A stretch of DNA of 60,000 nucleotides from Owenia fusiformis. Its lineage: Eukaryota > Annelida > Polychaeta > Sabellida > Oweniidae. Made by a program: the position numbers and the translations under genes. The notes under the pieces were generated by a model that saw nothing but the letters and a program-made list of their open reading frames with translations, had not been told where the DNA came from and made no database searches. This document shows positions 25,681 to 39,500 of the stretch, piece by piece; within the stretch, counting starts at the first letter, position 1; each line of letters begins with the position of its first letter. The stretch is taken from the NCBI GenBank assembly GCA_903813345.2, contig CAIIXF020000001.1, positions 56,873,885 to 56,933,884 on the forward strand, written 5' to 3'.

Positions 25681-28669
25681 CCAGTTTCACCACCAGGTTA
25701 ATGATTTGGGTTAATTAACATGGCAGGCATATGAGAGTGTTACCTTAAACTTGAACATTATCAGTTTAAGCGTAAAAGTACAAGAACGGCATCTTAATTC
25801 CAAAATAAATTTAAGTGTGATCAGGCCGATACCCGATTTTGTAAAACGCTAGTGTAATTAGTGAGACTAAATAAAAGAGTATGCTGCTTTACATATACTT
25901 CAAGTAATAATTACTTTATTTTGCGTGATTGCTGCAATTTTCAAATACATGTTTCAACTGTATGTTGAATGCTAGAAAACAAGAAAAACGGGTGTTGTTT
26001 TTGACATCACGACATTCCCAGTTTATTGAATGGAGATCTATATCTGCAATATGTTATTCGTATGATAATGGTTTAGATATTAATATTTCCGTAGCCTTGT
26101 CAAAGGCAATATAATCATTCATACTTTTCTTGATCTAACGATTTTAAAGTAAAAAAATCAAAGGGACACGGACTTACACTCCCCTCCAAAAGTTTGGCAA
26201 CCTTAGCTCCCTCATTGGACTACGTGTTAAAGCCTCTTTATGCTTAAATTTTTGTTTACATGACCTGCGAAGTAAATACTTATAATTGATTGAAATGTAA
26301 CTTGACTTCATTTCCAATGCCTCCAAATTTTCCCAATTTTTTCCTCATTGTTTTGTCATTCCCGTGTAAACCAATGGGAAATAGTATACTGGAAATTGTT
26401 GGTTTGGCCAAATGAAAATTCTGTTACGCTTCCAAAGAGAATTCCTTTGACCTTTTTCACAATCAGAATAACACTCTCCTTATGGAATGGCGTTATTGTG
26501 TCATTTGAAAGACGACGAAATGAAATAATGTAAATTTGTTTTACGCAATTTCCAATCTTGTCACATGGGTATAAAAGGAAGATACTTTTGTAACATTTTC
26601 ACTCGGTTTACATATCAAAGGGAAATACGCCATAGGCCACCTTACATTATATCAACAAGGTTTCGGTCGATCCAACCTCTAGACCCAGCGACGTTGGTGG
26701 CAGGGAATATCTTCTGAGCTAGAACATCGTTTTGAGTAATCTACAACCAAACGGTTGTGTTAAATAATCAAAATGATTTTCAGTGAAGCGCATGTTTCAT
26801 GGCTCAATCCTTTCTGTAAAAAGGGGGCTCTTGTAAAACACTAGTACTTGTAAAACAACAAGCGCTATGAAATGATTTCAAGTGAGGTACACGATGTACC
26901 ATGCCCTTGATGTATCGTAGAATTCCATGAACAATTTCATTTATGTATCCCAGTCCATCATTCCTAACAGCAAATATGTGTCTATCGCTGATGACAAAGG
27001 AGGGGGGCTTTTCTAGAGGGCACAAGCGTAAATCTCATAAATATTGTATCCAGTTTGATTTGAAAATTGGAATTTTTATTTATGTTAGTAGTGCGAGAGG
27101 TTCGGTTCAATGTCCGAGAATTCGAACATTAACGAAAAACACTATGATTGGACAAAACTGTAATAGTAGTTGGGCGAACGTTGTCTCATACGATCAAGGT
27201 GAAAAAACTATTGACCTTTTGATTCAATCAGTCATCACGTCATTCTTTATTTTTCACGGGGATGATTTTTCTCTCAGGTGATTAATGAGATCATTGTAAC
27301 AAGTCAATCAGACAAGAGAACAAATCAAGGAAGTACGAGGGGTGATCAATAAGCAATAGATGCTTTTTACTTATTACAGACCAATTTCTTTGATTGATTC
27401 ACCAACGACATATCCATGCAGTTATCTATTACCCCAAAAAGTCTGAAAATGACGTCACGCATTTGTATTTATCTGATCGATTTCTAAGTAAGTTTTTTTC
27501 GATTTATTTCCTCAATCTCAATTATTTCTTGCAATTGAAATTTGTTTACAACAAGAAACTATGGTTGCTGTGAGCATAATCGTACAAGTTAATAGCCCAT
27601 GGTTCAATGTCTCAATAACAGGAGATAACATCACATCTTGGCATAATCGATTGCCGGTTAGAAACCCAAGTGACACTATTTATTATTTATAATATATACC
27701 ACTTATTCCTAGACAACAAATGAAATACATGGATTTGCAGAATAAAGAAAATGAAGAAATCAGTTGTTCTATATGTCAATTAGTTTTGTTTCTAATCAAG
27801 GCTAATTAAAGAATGTTGAAAATCGTAACACTGTCCAATCCTAGATATTCTAGTTTGAGAATATGCAGGCAGTTCTATGTTTGGTATATTACCGAAGACG
27901 CAATTTACATATTTAGTCCCTCGCTTTTGTTACGTTGACGATCTTCATGAATATTGCCAATGTGATATATTTAATTTAATCAATTAAATCAAATATCATT
28001 TATATTCTTGTGTCAACTATATATTCGGTCGCATAAATCCACTTCATGTGCCCAATCACCAGGATGGAAAACAATTTCATACCCGTGGTTGAAAATTACA
28101 CCATTTTAGAAATCTGCTTAATTATAAATAATTTATATTTCCCATTAACGTTGATGGGATAGCACAACATCTATCCTGTTGTTCTATTACAGTAATTCAC
28201 CAGGTGTTGACTATGAAATATTAAAAAACACCTCATAAACAAAGTGTCGCGTAGGAAGTTAAACGGAATCAATCAGTGGTATCCGTTGTATAGGTAGGAA
28301 AAAGTAAACGATTGGAGGTATTTATAAAAGAGCAATTTCTTTCTATTTATTACTCTATATCCTACTTATACGAGAGCGTTCAACTTCCTGGATCATTTGA
28401 CTTCGATCGTATCATTGGATAATAACAAAGGAATCTTAAGTATTTGTTTCTTTATAAAACAAACAAGAGACGCCAGGAAGAAATATTCGGAAAAACTAAC
28501 AGAGCGAAGTACACAAATAAACAGAATGCGGCTTATCATTCATCTAGTTCAAATGATTAGATCGGAAAATATGCAAATGTTAGTACGGATATAATGAATC
28601 TAATTGATTAAATGATTCTCACAATTTATAACACGAATCGTTCTTATCTATTGCAGATATGTTAAAGTG

Positions 28670-30115
28670 ATGGACGAAGGGACAAATGGTGCTGAGCTAG
28701 GAGTCAATTCAACAGCAACAATCTTACTAACGGTCCTCACAAATATTTCCCTGGACTCATTGAACCAGTCGTTCGTGGAAAAATGTAAAGAACACCTGAA
28801 ATACGAACAATTTTACCTTCGTGCTCAGTTCGCAACCGGACTGATTTGCTACCCTATTGTGTGCGTGTTCGGATTAACCGGAAATATTCTAAGTGTGATT
28901 GTTCTTGGACAAAAGAAAATGAGAACGTCTACCAATATATATCTATTAAGCCTAGCAGTGTCAGATTCAATTAAATTACTTAACGACTTGCTTTATTTCC
29001 TCACAATATTATTTTTTCAAGTGTACCCTTCAACAGGAAACTTAATGTACGGCCACTTGTATCCATACTCTCATTTTGTTATGAACTGGTCCATATTAAC
29101 GACGGCTTGGCTGACACTCTCAGTGGGCGTAGAGCGCTACATAATGGTGTGTCATGCCACACAGGCAAGGGTTATATGCAGTAAGGCACGTTCTTTAACG
29201 ACGTGCCTGATTGTATTCATTCTCATGACAATCCTCGCTCTCCCCAGCGCTTTCCGCTATAAGACAATCACCACCAGAGACAACATCACAGCAACGACAC
29301 ATCTAGATGTTGAGCTAACAGACCTGTGGAAGAATCACACTTTTGCAACAACTTACACTTGGATCCAGAACTTATTACGGTCTATTATACCTCTGTTGAT
29401 TCTCGGAGTGCTCAATACGTTTATCGTGCACGCCCTATGGCGCACGCGAACTAAGAGAAGAATGAGTGCTAAACATCGCATTACACTTACCTTAATTTTT
29501 GTAGTTTTAGTATTTCTTATCTGTGTCACCCCCGATGCCATAATGTCGACATTCTTTGGATTCGGCTATTCTGAAGCCAATTTCCTAGTAAGGGGTATTC
29601 GAGAAATCACAGATTTGCTTCTTGCAGTAAATTCCGCCGTTAACTTTATATTATATTGCACATTTAATAAGATGTTTAGAACTCAATTTATGGTGCTTTT
29701 CCTGAATGGCCCACCCAAGCGAGTGGTAGAGGATTCTGCAATGAATTATGCGATATCTTACTCTCGTGGGGCAGGCGTTTCAATGTTCCAAAATAGAAGC
29801 GCGGTCAGTCCGCCTGGACGCAATGGATTCACTAGGCTAGCAAGAGAGGATCGCATAGATGACACAAACGAGACTACACCATCAAATAATAGGCTCAGTA
29901 AATTGGCACATGATGACATTGATGACGTAGATGACAATACACAATCGAACAAACTGCTAGATAGATTAACAACTGATAATCACGTACATGATACTGTAAG
30001 ATCAAATAATGGGATCATACAACTGACAACTGCAGATGCACGTACAGATGACACGGTAACGTCTCAGAATGGGTTCGCTAAGGTGACATCTGAAGAACGT
30101 ATAGATGCTCTATAA
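28670..30115 (+). CDS. Rhodopsin-family (class A) G-protein-coupled receptor, FMRFamide-receptor-like
   Basis: 481 residues on one coding exon; the start ATG at 28670 lies 13 bases after a good acceptor (TTCTTATCTATTGCAG), so an upstream non-coding exon is likely. N-glycosylation sites (NST, NIS, NQS) precede helix 1, which contains the class A motif GNILSVIVL. Helix 2 has LLSLAVSDS (the LAxxD motif) and helix 3 ends in ERY, the DRY-type switch. Helix 6 has CVTPDAI, and helix 7 has NSAVNFILY, a variant of NPxxY. The short loops and SVGVERYIMV resemble invertebrate peptide receptors of the FMRFamide type; the ligand cannot be told from sequence. The tail from about residue 375 is acidic and consists of four or five imperfect units of about 25 residues (RLAREDRIDDTNE, KLAHDDIDDVDDN, RLTTDNHVHDT, QLTTADARTDDT). 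Confidence 0.9.
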   Translation: MDEGTNGAELGVNSTATILLTVLTNISLDSLNQSFVEKCKEHLKYEQFYLRAQFATGLICYPIVCVFGLTGNILSVIVLGQKKMRTSTNIYLLSLAVSDSIKLLNDLLYFLTILFFQVYPSTGNLMYGHLYPYSHFVMNWSILTTAWLTLSVGVERYIMVCHATQARVICSKARSLTTCLIVFILMTILALPSAFRYKTITTRDNITATTHLDVELTDLWKNHTFATTYTWIQNLLRSIIPLLILGVLNTFIVHALWRTRTKRRMSAKHRITLTLIFVVLVFLICVTPDAIMSTFFGFGYSEANFLVRGIREITDLLLAVNSAVNFILYCTFNKMFRTQFMVLFLNGPPKRVVEDSAMNYAISYSRGAGVSMFQNRSAVSPPGRNGFTRLAREDRIDDTNETTPSNNRLSKLAHDDIDDVDDNTQSNKLLDRLTTDNHVHDTVRSNNGIIQLTTADARTDDTVTSQNGFAKVTSEERIDAL

Positions 30116-30483
30116 CGTTTTATAATGGGTTCACAAATCTGACATCCGCTGATGACACATTTCAGAAGTTGTGCTAACACACATTTCGCACATTGGAAAG
30201 ACATTGAATGAATGTACTTTCATAATTGTGTATCCTATTAATGTTGATTTTTACCAAATATGTATCAATTGTTCATAGGTCCAAAAGTTATTTCAGTTCT
30301 TTAACGAATTTACCGAGTGAGATCAGACTTTCGAGATAATGGTACCCTTTTGAGTAAGATTTGATGTCATAGGGACCCACAATCAAGATCAAGATGAGTT
30401 CAGATCACTTTTTGTTAGGCAAATTGAATTACAGTCTAATTTAGTAGTATTTCTTTTGAATGAAATAGGATAGATTTTGATAC

Positions 30484-30489
30484 AATAAA
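30484..30489 (+). terminator. Candidate polyadenylation signal of the receptor gene
   Basis: AATAAA about 370 nt after the receptor stop codon, the first such hexamer seen on that strand downstream. Not supported by anything else. Confidence 0.3.
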
Positions 30490-31841
30490 TCAAAGTTCAC
30501 TTCATTATCTCAGATCAAAACACCCAGCCTCTCAAGAATGATTGTTGATGGTACTCAGGTGTAATCCTCGGCATTCTCTTCAAATTCAATGTTTGAATAT
30601 GGGCTTTGTGTTTTCATTGGGAATACTACATACGAAATGAAGCCCACTTTTCTCGCATAGAAATCTTATTAAAGGTAAAGATGTATTGAATAATATGACC
30701 GCCTTTATGAGTCTTTCAAACGATCTCCAGAGAAAAGGCCAACTGAGAAGGTGCGAAACGTCAGAGAAATTCGTAATAAGAACAGGCTCTGGGCCGTTTT
30801 ATAATTGTATATTATTTCCTTGGACATATCGGAATTATGTTCCTTTTCCAGCAATCTACTCACCTACTACGTGGCGTGGTCGATCGACCTACAATATGGA
30901 GTGCATATTGTACATCCGGAGACGGATTGTGCAAGAGTCAGTCTTTGGATCAGATGAAATTGGGTGATTATTGTGACAAAGCACTGGTATTCATCTATTA
31001 TTTAGACACGAACTTAAGGTGTGTGATGTGGATGATATTTCATTATACCACATTCTTCCATTAAAAGCCAATGGCTTGACACTTAAGCACAATGTATAGA
31101 AACCCACACAGTCGACATTTCAAAAAACTAATAATTGACCGATTATAACGATCACATTCACGAAATACCTCTATTCCGCATAAATCTTATATTGTGTCAG
31201 TAGAATTATCATTCTTGAAGTCTGATCTTGTACTACATATGTGTTATAAAACTGAAGTATCGTTTGAACCTTTGTACATTGGTAAATATTTGGAGTAAAA
31301 ATAGTTTTGGCTTCATGTTGTTATTCCGAGGGAAACAAAACGTTCTAGATCATGTCAAAACATTGAGATAATTTACCAGTCAATGAAGGTAATTTATCAT
31401 TCTACATATTTCGTGTTTGTATTTACTGCGTATAACACAAAGGTATGGATCTGCAAATTCAAAAGGAAGAGGGTTCATCTATTATTGATTTAGACACCTT
31501 TTTGACAATTATGGGTCATAAATTGTGTCCAAACGGATTCGACGTACTTAGAACCGTGTCTATAAACAAATGGGTTTAAATTGATAAAGGACGTAAGTGT
31601 GAAATATTAAAACTGATCATGTACTGGTTATTTAGAATTTTTACGTGGGAGAATTATAAAATGTTGAGTATCTCAAATAAAGTATTCTCAATTCACATGC
31701 AAGTAATCAAAATGTCATAGTTTGACATTTAAAGGTGGACCAATAGATTTCACATTTTACATCTGGACCAATGTTTCGTTGAACATTCTAGAATGTGACT
31801 CAGTACGTTGATAGAGCCCTAGCAATAGCAGCAGGGTTAAT

Positions 31842-32164
31842 GTAAGGTCAGGTCTAGTAAGACCGTCAACAGAAAGGTCAATCATTGTTCAATGTCAATG
31901 TAAGGTCAGGTAAGACTGCAAACAGAAAGGTCAATCATTGTTCAATGTCAATGTAAGGTCAGCTAAGACCGCAAACAGAAAGGTCAATTATTGTTCAATG
32001 TCAATGTAAGGTCAGGTAAGATCGCAAACAGAAAGGTCAATTATTGTCCAATGTCAATGTAAGGTCAGGTAAGACCGCAAACAGAAAGGTCAATTATTGT
32101 CCAATGTCAATGGAAGGTCAGGTAAGACCGCAAATAGACAGGTCAACTATTGTTCAATGTCAAT
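31842..32164. repeat. 53-bp minisatellite, 6 units, two AGGTCA half-sites per unit
   Basis: Six units, the first 58 bp and the other five exactly 53 bp, each beginning GTAAGGTCAGGTAAGACCGC and ending TTCAATGTCAAT. Each carries AAGGTCAG and AAGGTCAA (the last unit CAGGTCAA at the second place), spaced about 27 bp apart. No coding potential is seen. Confidence 0.92.
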
Positions 32165-35001
32165 GTCGTCTTTAAAGGTCTTACTGGCAGGTATTACGGA
32201 TTAACTTTCCGATTACGTTTAAGGTCTCTCTCGGATCAATGTCAATTACAAAAGATCAGGCGTTATTGACTCTTGACTTTGGATAATGAACCAATTCTCA
32301 TCAATTATAGCAGTTTATAGTGAGGTCGAGACTCCACAAGTGCGATAGCTCATTATGCCAAGAAAAACATTAAGCTTATTGATGCTGAATAGATAAGATA
32401 TTTATTGTTGTCTCAACATCATGTTTGATAACATGTACATTTGGAATATATGTACGTCGTATGTAAAAATGTACACTCCAGTACAGACAGTAATTAAAAT
32501 TGTTACAAAATAAAACTAAAATCGAGTTTTATGTTGGTTTTTATGACGACAACCGCATCACTCGTCATGCACCATAAAAACGAACGTAAAAATATAAAAC
32601 CAGGACCAGCTGAGAGCACTTAGCTGATTAATAAAACACAGATAAAATTCATGAAATATATACAAAAGTGGTAATCTACATACAACACTACAAATATATC
32701 TCTAAGCAGTATTTGTACAAGGAACATTGTGATATTTCATAATGTCATTCTTAGTGCAATAATATTTGACGTGCTTGGCATTCATTTAATTGCTTATAAT
32801 TAAATATCAATAAACTTGACATGAAAGAGACACTTACTGGACCTTTATATTACATAGTCTTAAATAAAAATGTCTATTACAGAGTTGAGCATTTCAGCAT
32901 CATTATAGAATTATAAATAATATGAATGTATCACACCTTAAAATAAAAATGCTATTTTCGCCACCGATCAATCATCTTTTTAACGAATATACATGTACGG
33001 ATTATGAGCGCATGATTAAAATCAGAATATCTTCGAAATGTACTTTAATTCTGAAAAATTCGACTGAATCTCCCCCCATTTTAGAAATCTAGCACAATGA
33101 CTTAGGTCATTGAGTAGGTAGTTACAAGTTTCATCACCAGGTGGCTCGTTTGGGTCAGATAGCATGGCGGGTATAGTAGAAAGTTCCCTTTTACTTATTC
33201 ATCTGTTTTAGTGGTTCAATTTTCAAATCGCCCTTATGTATTTAATAGTTATGCAAATTGAAGAAAAATGTATCTGACCAATACAAGAAAAGATATTTAA
33301 CTTTTTGTGATTTTATAACATGAGGTCAATGGGGAATCTCCCCGAACTAGAAGTCACAGTTTCAAAAAAATTAAATTTTCAAAGTTGATAAACAATTTTC
33401 GAAACCATATTTCTAAATGTATTTTTACTTGTAGATTTCAAATATGACATCACTTTGACTGAATTTTTAATATTTAATGACGTAAATCAAGATAATATGG
33501 ATTCTCAAAGAATACATGCCAAAATACATTAAAAAATCATGCATAAAATACGAATACAAAATGTACAGTGCTTTTCGCAATCGTGCTCTCTGAATTAGAA
33601 TCTCTAGAATCATTACAACCGTTTATGTAATTCACATCGTGATTTAGGCCCTAGTCAAATATGTCCCATCTCGATCTCCACTGATTATAAGAGTGGCTCA
33701 GCGTCAACACAGCTCTTACTCAATAAGACTATCTGCCATTAGAAGGTGGACCAGAATTTCCGAAGTTCAATAATTTCTCAAACCAGGGTAAGTGAGACTA
33801 TAAACAGCATCATATACAATTTGGACACATTTAAATATAATGGCAAAATTAGTTGAACTGGAAAGAATAAGACTTGAATACTAATTATTTAAAGGAAGAG
33901 TTTCTTCAAGGTAATTATCTCACTTCTAATCCTGGAGACGTGATGACTTTTAGGGATGCCTGAATTTACCATGTTATCATTTGCAATTATTTAGAACAAG
34001 TTTGAATGTTGTTGAAAAAGTAAGCCTATCTTTCCTGAACAGTCTGTAGACTTGATAGTGGTCTTTCTCGGCGTTTATCCTGAGAATTGTAACCTCATAA
34101 ATTAATAAGGATATTGATATTACGGGTCCTTGTGGAACAGCGTCATATCAGTTCTATTCTTTTCAAACGGAATGATTCTCGATTCTTTTCAATGTTTCAT
34201 CATTCGATTGAAACAATCAGGTTTGGTATAATTCTGTTGCATTTATCCATATCAGACCTAGGATAGAAGAGTGTCGCTGTTTGTGATTTTAAAACCCCCG
34301 CTTATAAATCGTCAATTTCCAAGGTGTTTAATTGAAGCTGGAGCAACTGAACTTTGCATATAAATCAAAATGACGCCCTCTCTCCATATGTGATTATTGA
34401 CAAGTCACCAATTGGGCATTCAATAATCATTATCAGCTAATATAGTCAGAAGAGAAAAACATGTAACTATTCTTGCACGAGTCTTGCATTTGGTTGGCTC
34501 TGTCCATTTCCCAAATCTGACAGAGCGATGAGGTACGCGGGAATCTAATGTAAGACTACGATTCACCAACGGTACATTACCATGCCAGATTCTTGTCAGC
34601 ATTGATTTTATTAAATGACGGATGGCGCAGGTTAAGCTTAGGACTCGAAGAGCTCAGAATCAAAATGCAAGTAATCTACGAAGATAATCGTCATGTTCTG
34701 GGTTGTAATGATCCAATCAGAGAGAGTATTCACATGAGCAATGATATTTCACCGTGTATTATTGGAGATGAATCGAATTATAGAAGTTTTATATGATTAC
34801 TAGAATAGGGTTCATCTAATAATGCAGTTAGCTCGGGCTTCCGTTCAAGATATACTAGAGGTTAATATCTCTGATTTTATGTCTTTTATACATCACTGCA
34901 GTAATCATACATAAATGATATAATGTTGAATTCTGTGAGTCTTATCTCGTTATAGTTAATTTTCGATAATAGATATATATATACAGGCCAATTTAGCCTC
35001 G

Positions 35002-36565
35002 TCACTCTTCGTCCTTTTTATTTAACGCCACGGATAAGTCATCGCGTCCTACTGTTTTCATCACTTTACGAAGCGCATCAAGCTTGTGTTCCTCCGTGCC
35101 GTCTGAGGTGTCCCTCCACGACGTGAGCATGGAGAATACCCTATACTGCATGTGGAACGGGTGGTTGTGCTCAAACTGCTTCAACTCAGCGGCGGTGAAG
35201 TCCAGCAGGATACCGAATGACTTCCACTCTGGACCAATCTCATTTGAGAGATTAAAGAGGGACGTATCACTCAGAGGGCCTGGAAAACCATAAAAATGTT
35301 AACTTGGCTCTTGGTGTAACAGTACTCATGATCTTTACACTCAGAAGCTAAGATTAATATGTCGTCAGTCTAAATGCTAATTCTTTTTGTATGTTTTATT
35401 CATTCTGAGATGCAATATGTCACAATATAACCTCAAAAAAGTTTCCCACTTATTATGTAGAGAGTGTATTTCTTCAGCACGTGACTTGCCATTTAAGGAA
35501 CAAAGAAAATGTGATAGAGATCCAAAAGGTGAGTACATGAATTGAACCGGGTAACTCAATAAAGCCAGTATTGCCTTATTCTACTCTCCCGGGAATTTTC
35601 TAATCCTATGGACAAGGGACTGATTTAGCATCAATATCCGTTTTGGCGAAAAGAATCCTTGAATTAAAGGATTCAGCTGACATTTAACTCGGTCACTGAG
35701 CTGAGAATAGATGTAAATAAGTCGAGTAAGTCATCGTGACCAACAAATGAATAAATTAATATCAGATAGATTTCATTTCTATTTATATTCTGATATTTTC
35801 AACAATTTATTCTTATGATCACTAACACCTTCTTCCATGCGCTGAAAAGGTTCAATAACATTTCCGATTCTCTCGTAATTGTGACGTGGGATGTGTTTCA
35901 ATCCAATTTAGTCTAGATATATAGGTATACGGTCAAAGCCCTCCATTTATACCCAATACAAGAACAAAGACACATATGCGGGACACACGCACAAAACTCG
36001 TATCACTGACATGTTCGAGAAGTCCACGATTCATGACAATTGAACGATACAATAAATTGGGACACACTTGACCAAAATATTGTGAAATCAACTGACAATT
36101 CTTGTGCGACGAAACACATGGTTTTGACAAATACAGATAACGGGAAACCAACTTCCAGTTCACGATTTTCCTTTTAATTTGTAATTCACAAAAACCGAGA
36201 TATGTTTGTATGGACACAAAACTGAGATAAATGTTTCCTCATTAAGAATCAAATTCAAAGATTGGTCGACAAAATTGGAGATGTCTCAATTACGAAGCCG
36301 ATGTCATAGAAAATTGTGTACATCGTCCTATGTTCTCCTTTGATTTGAGATTCAGGTGCCAGGGTATGGCGATTGGAATTATTATAGGAATGGAGTTAAA
36401 CCAAATTATTGAGTACTGGACATAGAAACGAACCTGTAGCATAACTGCAATCTACAGCGTCTTTCTCGTCAGCGTCAGCAGAGTAAGCGTCGTATGTGTC
36501 ACTATAGGGAGCAGCCTCTTGGTAGAGTAGAGAGGCACATGCCGCCTCTTGCTCCTCGTCTAGTA
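35002..36565 (-). CDS. 3' exons encoding an acidic linker and a Death domain, assigned to the Roco gene
   Basis: The exon at 36565-36434 (acceptor TTTTCTGTTTCAG, donor ACAG/GTTCG) encodes LDEEQEAACASLLYQEAAPY and an Asp/Ala-rich linker. The exon at 35279-35002 (acceptor GGTTTTCCAG) encodes LSNEIGPEWKSFGILLDF, LKQFEHNHP, MLTSWRD and LDALRKVMKTVGRDDLS, the helix pattern of a Death domain, ending in TGA. The first exon begins with two bases of a split codon. The donor at 42930 in the giant exon leaves one base, so the junction reads HS-V-LDEE with no other change. The joining across a 6.4-kb intron is inferred from phase, strand and domain logic. A separate small gene with unseen 5' exons is the alternative. 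Confidence 0.8.
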
Positions 36566-39500
36566 CTGAAACAGAAAAGTGAATATGCAGAGGGTGCCAT
36601 TAAAACCAAATCCCCGGCCTGTAATCTAGGACAAAGCAATGTTAAAACTTTTATGATATCACTGGTTTGGTTTGTGCTGGCGATTCTTTCTCCATAGCCT
36701 ATGCATTTCCACAATGAAGGTCTGTACATTCGTGCAGCCTTATAGCACCATCGGGTGTTGTATACAGATGGGATATTCGTCAATGGAAAGGGATCGTTTC
36801 GGGGCACACTGTATGGAAAAAAGTAGTATTGTTATGTTACGTTACAAATATTAAGTATGTTACGTTATGTTACGCGTGTTACATAATGCTATGTTATGTT
36901 ACTTGATGTTACGTTATGTTATGTTATGATGTTACGTTATGTTATGTTACGTTACGAGTATGTTACGTTATTCTACTTTGCGTTATGTTACGTTACGTTA
37001 TTTACCATCTTAAGGACGAGTACATTATTATTCGTGAGAGTTAAAAAATGATACAATACTTTCGCAATGAGAATCGCAATGAGGGTAACATAACACACAA
37101 TTTCTCATTTCACACACGTATATGAAATCGGTAACCAACTAGCCATTTATGAAGGTCTTAACGAAGGTCTTCACTTTTATTCGATGTCATACTCGTAGCT
37201 AATTAACCGAGAAAGAGTCGAAGGCAAATATACAAAGCCGGCTTTCAAAGCCGGCTTTTAAAGCCGGCTTCTACAGTACATCAGAAGCCGGCTTTTGGCG
37301 TCACCAAGAAGCCGGCTTTTAAAAACCGGCTTCGAATGACTTACAGAAGCCGGCTTCTGCAGTTACCAAGAAGCCAGTTTTAAAAGCCAGATTCTCTCTC
37401 TCAATCATTTTGTTGTGCATTATGCATCTTATTCTCGTATAATTAGCATGGAAATGAGAAAAAAATGAAAATAAGTAAAATTGTAACATAATGCAAGATT
37501 TTTTTGCAAAAAGTAATTTCAAACCAAAACTATGGGGGAAATGTAATTCTAAGTAAAAATATCGATGTATTAAATCATGTTCGTTAAATTAGAGTAGATT
37601 ATGCATTGCATTTCTGTTTGATAAAAACGCATCGCTCATTTTACAAAACTGGCTCCAACTTGGAGCCAGTTTGCAAATCAGCTCGCTCCATCTTACACAA
37701 GCTATGTAGGGGCAATCTAGCAACTGGGAATCACGGGATACTGTTTCATGATAATTGTTATGTGCATTATGCATCTTATTCTCGTATAATTTGCATGAAA
37801 ATGAGAAAAAACTGAAAAATACGTAAAATTTTTACATATTTCAAGATTTTTTGGAAAAAGTCATTTCAAGCCAAAAATATGACAGTAAATTGAATTCTAA
37901 GCACAGATATCGATGAATAAGATCACATTCATTAAATCAGAATAGATTATGCATTGCATAACCGTTTAATAAAAACGCACCGCTCACTTTTCAAAACTGG
38001 CTCCAACTTGGAGCCAGTTTGCAAATCAGCTCGTCCCATATGACAAATGCTATGTAGGAACAATCTGGTAACTGGGAATCACGAAATACTATCTCACGAT
38101 AATTTTTATGTGCATTATGCATGTTATTCTCGTATAATTTGCATGAAAATGAGAAAAAACTGAAAAATACATAAAATTGTAATATATTTAAAGATTTTTT
38201 GCAAAAAGTCATTTCAAGCCAAAACTATGAGAGAAAAATCAATTCTAAGTAAAAAATATCGATGAATTAGATCATGTTCACTAAATCAGAACAGATTATG
38301 CATTGCATTTCCGTTTAATAAAAACGCACCGCTCATTTTACAAAACTGGCTCCAACTTGGAGCCAGTTTACAAATCAGCTCGCTCCATCTTACACAAGCT
38401 ATGTAGGGACAATCTAGCAACTGGGAATCACGGGATACTGTCTCACGATCATTTCTTTGTGCATTATGCATCTTATTCTCGTATAATTTGCATGAAAATG
38501 AGAAAAACTGAAAAATACGTAAAATTGTAACTTATTTCAAGATTTTTTGCAAAAAGTCATTTCAAGTCAAAACTATGAGAGAAATTTTATTTCTAAGTAA
38601 AAATATCGATGAATTAGATCACGTTCACTAAATCAGAATAGATTATGCATTGCATTTCCGTTTAATAAAAACGCACTGCTCATTTTTCAAAACTGGCTCC
38701 AACTTGGAGCCAGTTTACAAATTAGCTCGCTTCATCTTACACAAGCTATGTAGGGACAATTTAGCAACTTGGAATCACGGGATACTGTCTCACGATCATT
38801 TCTATGTGCATTATGCATCTTATTCTCGTATAATTTGCATGAAAATGAGAAAAAACTGAAAAATACGTAAAGTTGTAACTTATTTCAAGATTTTTTGCAA
38901 AAAGTCATTTCAAGCCAAAACTATGAGAGAAATTTTATTTCTAAGTAAAAATATCGATGAATTAGATCACGTTCACTAAATCAGAACAGATTATGCATTG
39001 CATTTCCGATTAATAAAAACGCACCGCTCATTTTTCAAAACTGGCTCCAACTTGGAGCCAGTTTACAAATCAGCTCGCTCCATCTTACACAATCTATGTA
39101 GGGACAATCTAGCAACTTGGAATCAAGGGATACTGTCTCACGATCATTTCTATGTGCATTATGCATCTTATTCTCGTATAATTTGCATGAAAATCAGAAA
39201 AAACTGAAAAATACATAAAATTGTAACTTATTTCAAGATTTTTTGGAAAAAGTCATTTCAAGCCAAAACTATGAGAGAAAATTCATTTCTAAGTAAAAAT
39301 ATCGATGAACTAGATCACATTCATTAAATCAGAACAGATTATGCATTGCATTTCCGTTTAATAAAAACGCACTGCTCATTTTTCAAAACTGGCTCCAACT
39401 TGGAGCCAGTTTACAAATCAGCTCGCTCCATCTTACACAAGCTATGTAGAGGCAATCTAGCAACTGGGAATCACGGGATACTGTCTCACGATTATTTTTA

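Larger units (their letters stand above)
10959..28655. other. Long intergenic region with transposon remnants and no supported gene
   Basis: About 17.7 kb of AT-rich DNA. Apart from the inverted-repeat elements and simple repeats listed separately, I see only single-ended transposon-like termini. One is at 26178-26205 (ACTCCCCTCCAAAAGTTTGG, Tc1-like in style); the other is at 27338-27358 (CGAGGGGTGATCAATAAG, mariner-like in style). A short TGTATTGTATTGTATT tract precedes a repeat-like stretch near 19425-19495. Frames up to about 110 codons exist but have random composition and no splice or domain support. Confidence 0.6.
30116..35001. other. Intergenic region with one minisatellite and no supported gene
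   Basis: AT-rich DNA. Besides the 53-bp array (31842-32164), there is a dispersed repeat at about 33110-33175 (GTAGTTACAAGTTTCATCAC, GGGT, TAGCATGGCGGG). A relative of it lies at about 25673-25730. On the minus strand AATAAA at 34612-34607 is a possible poly(A) signal for the Roco gene, 390 nt after its stop. Confidence 0.55.

Noticed and set aside
26943-27281. Frame of 112 codons
   Set aside because: No domain or splice context; AT-rich random composition.
30686-30967. Frame of 93 codons with a mixed polar sequence
   Set aside because: No family recognised and no exon signals; it could be a repeat fragment but no second copy is in the window.
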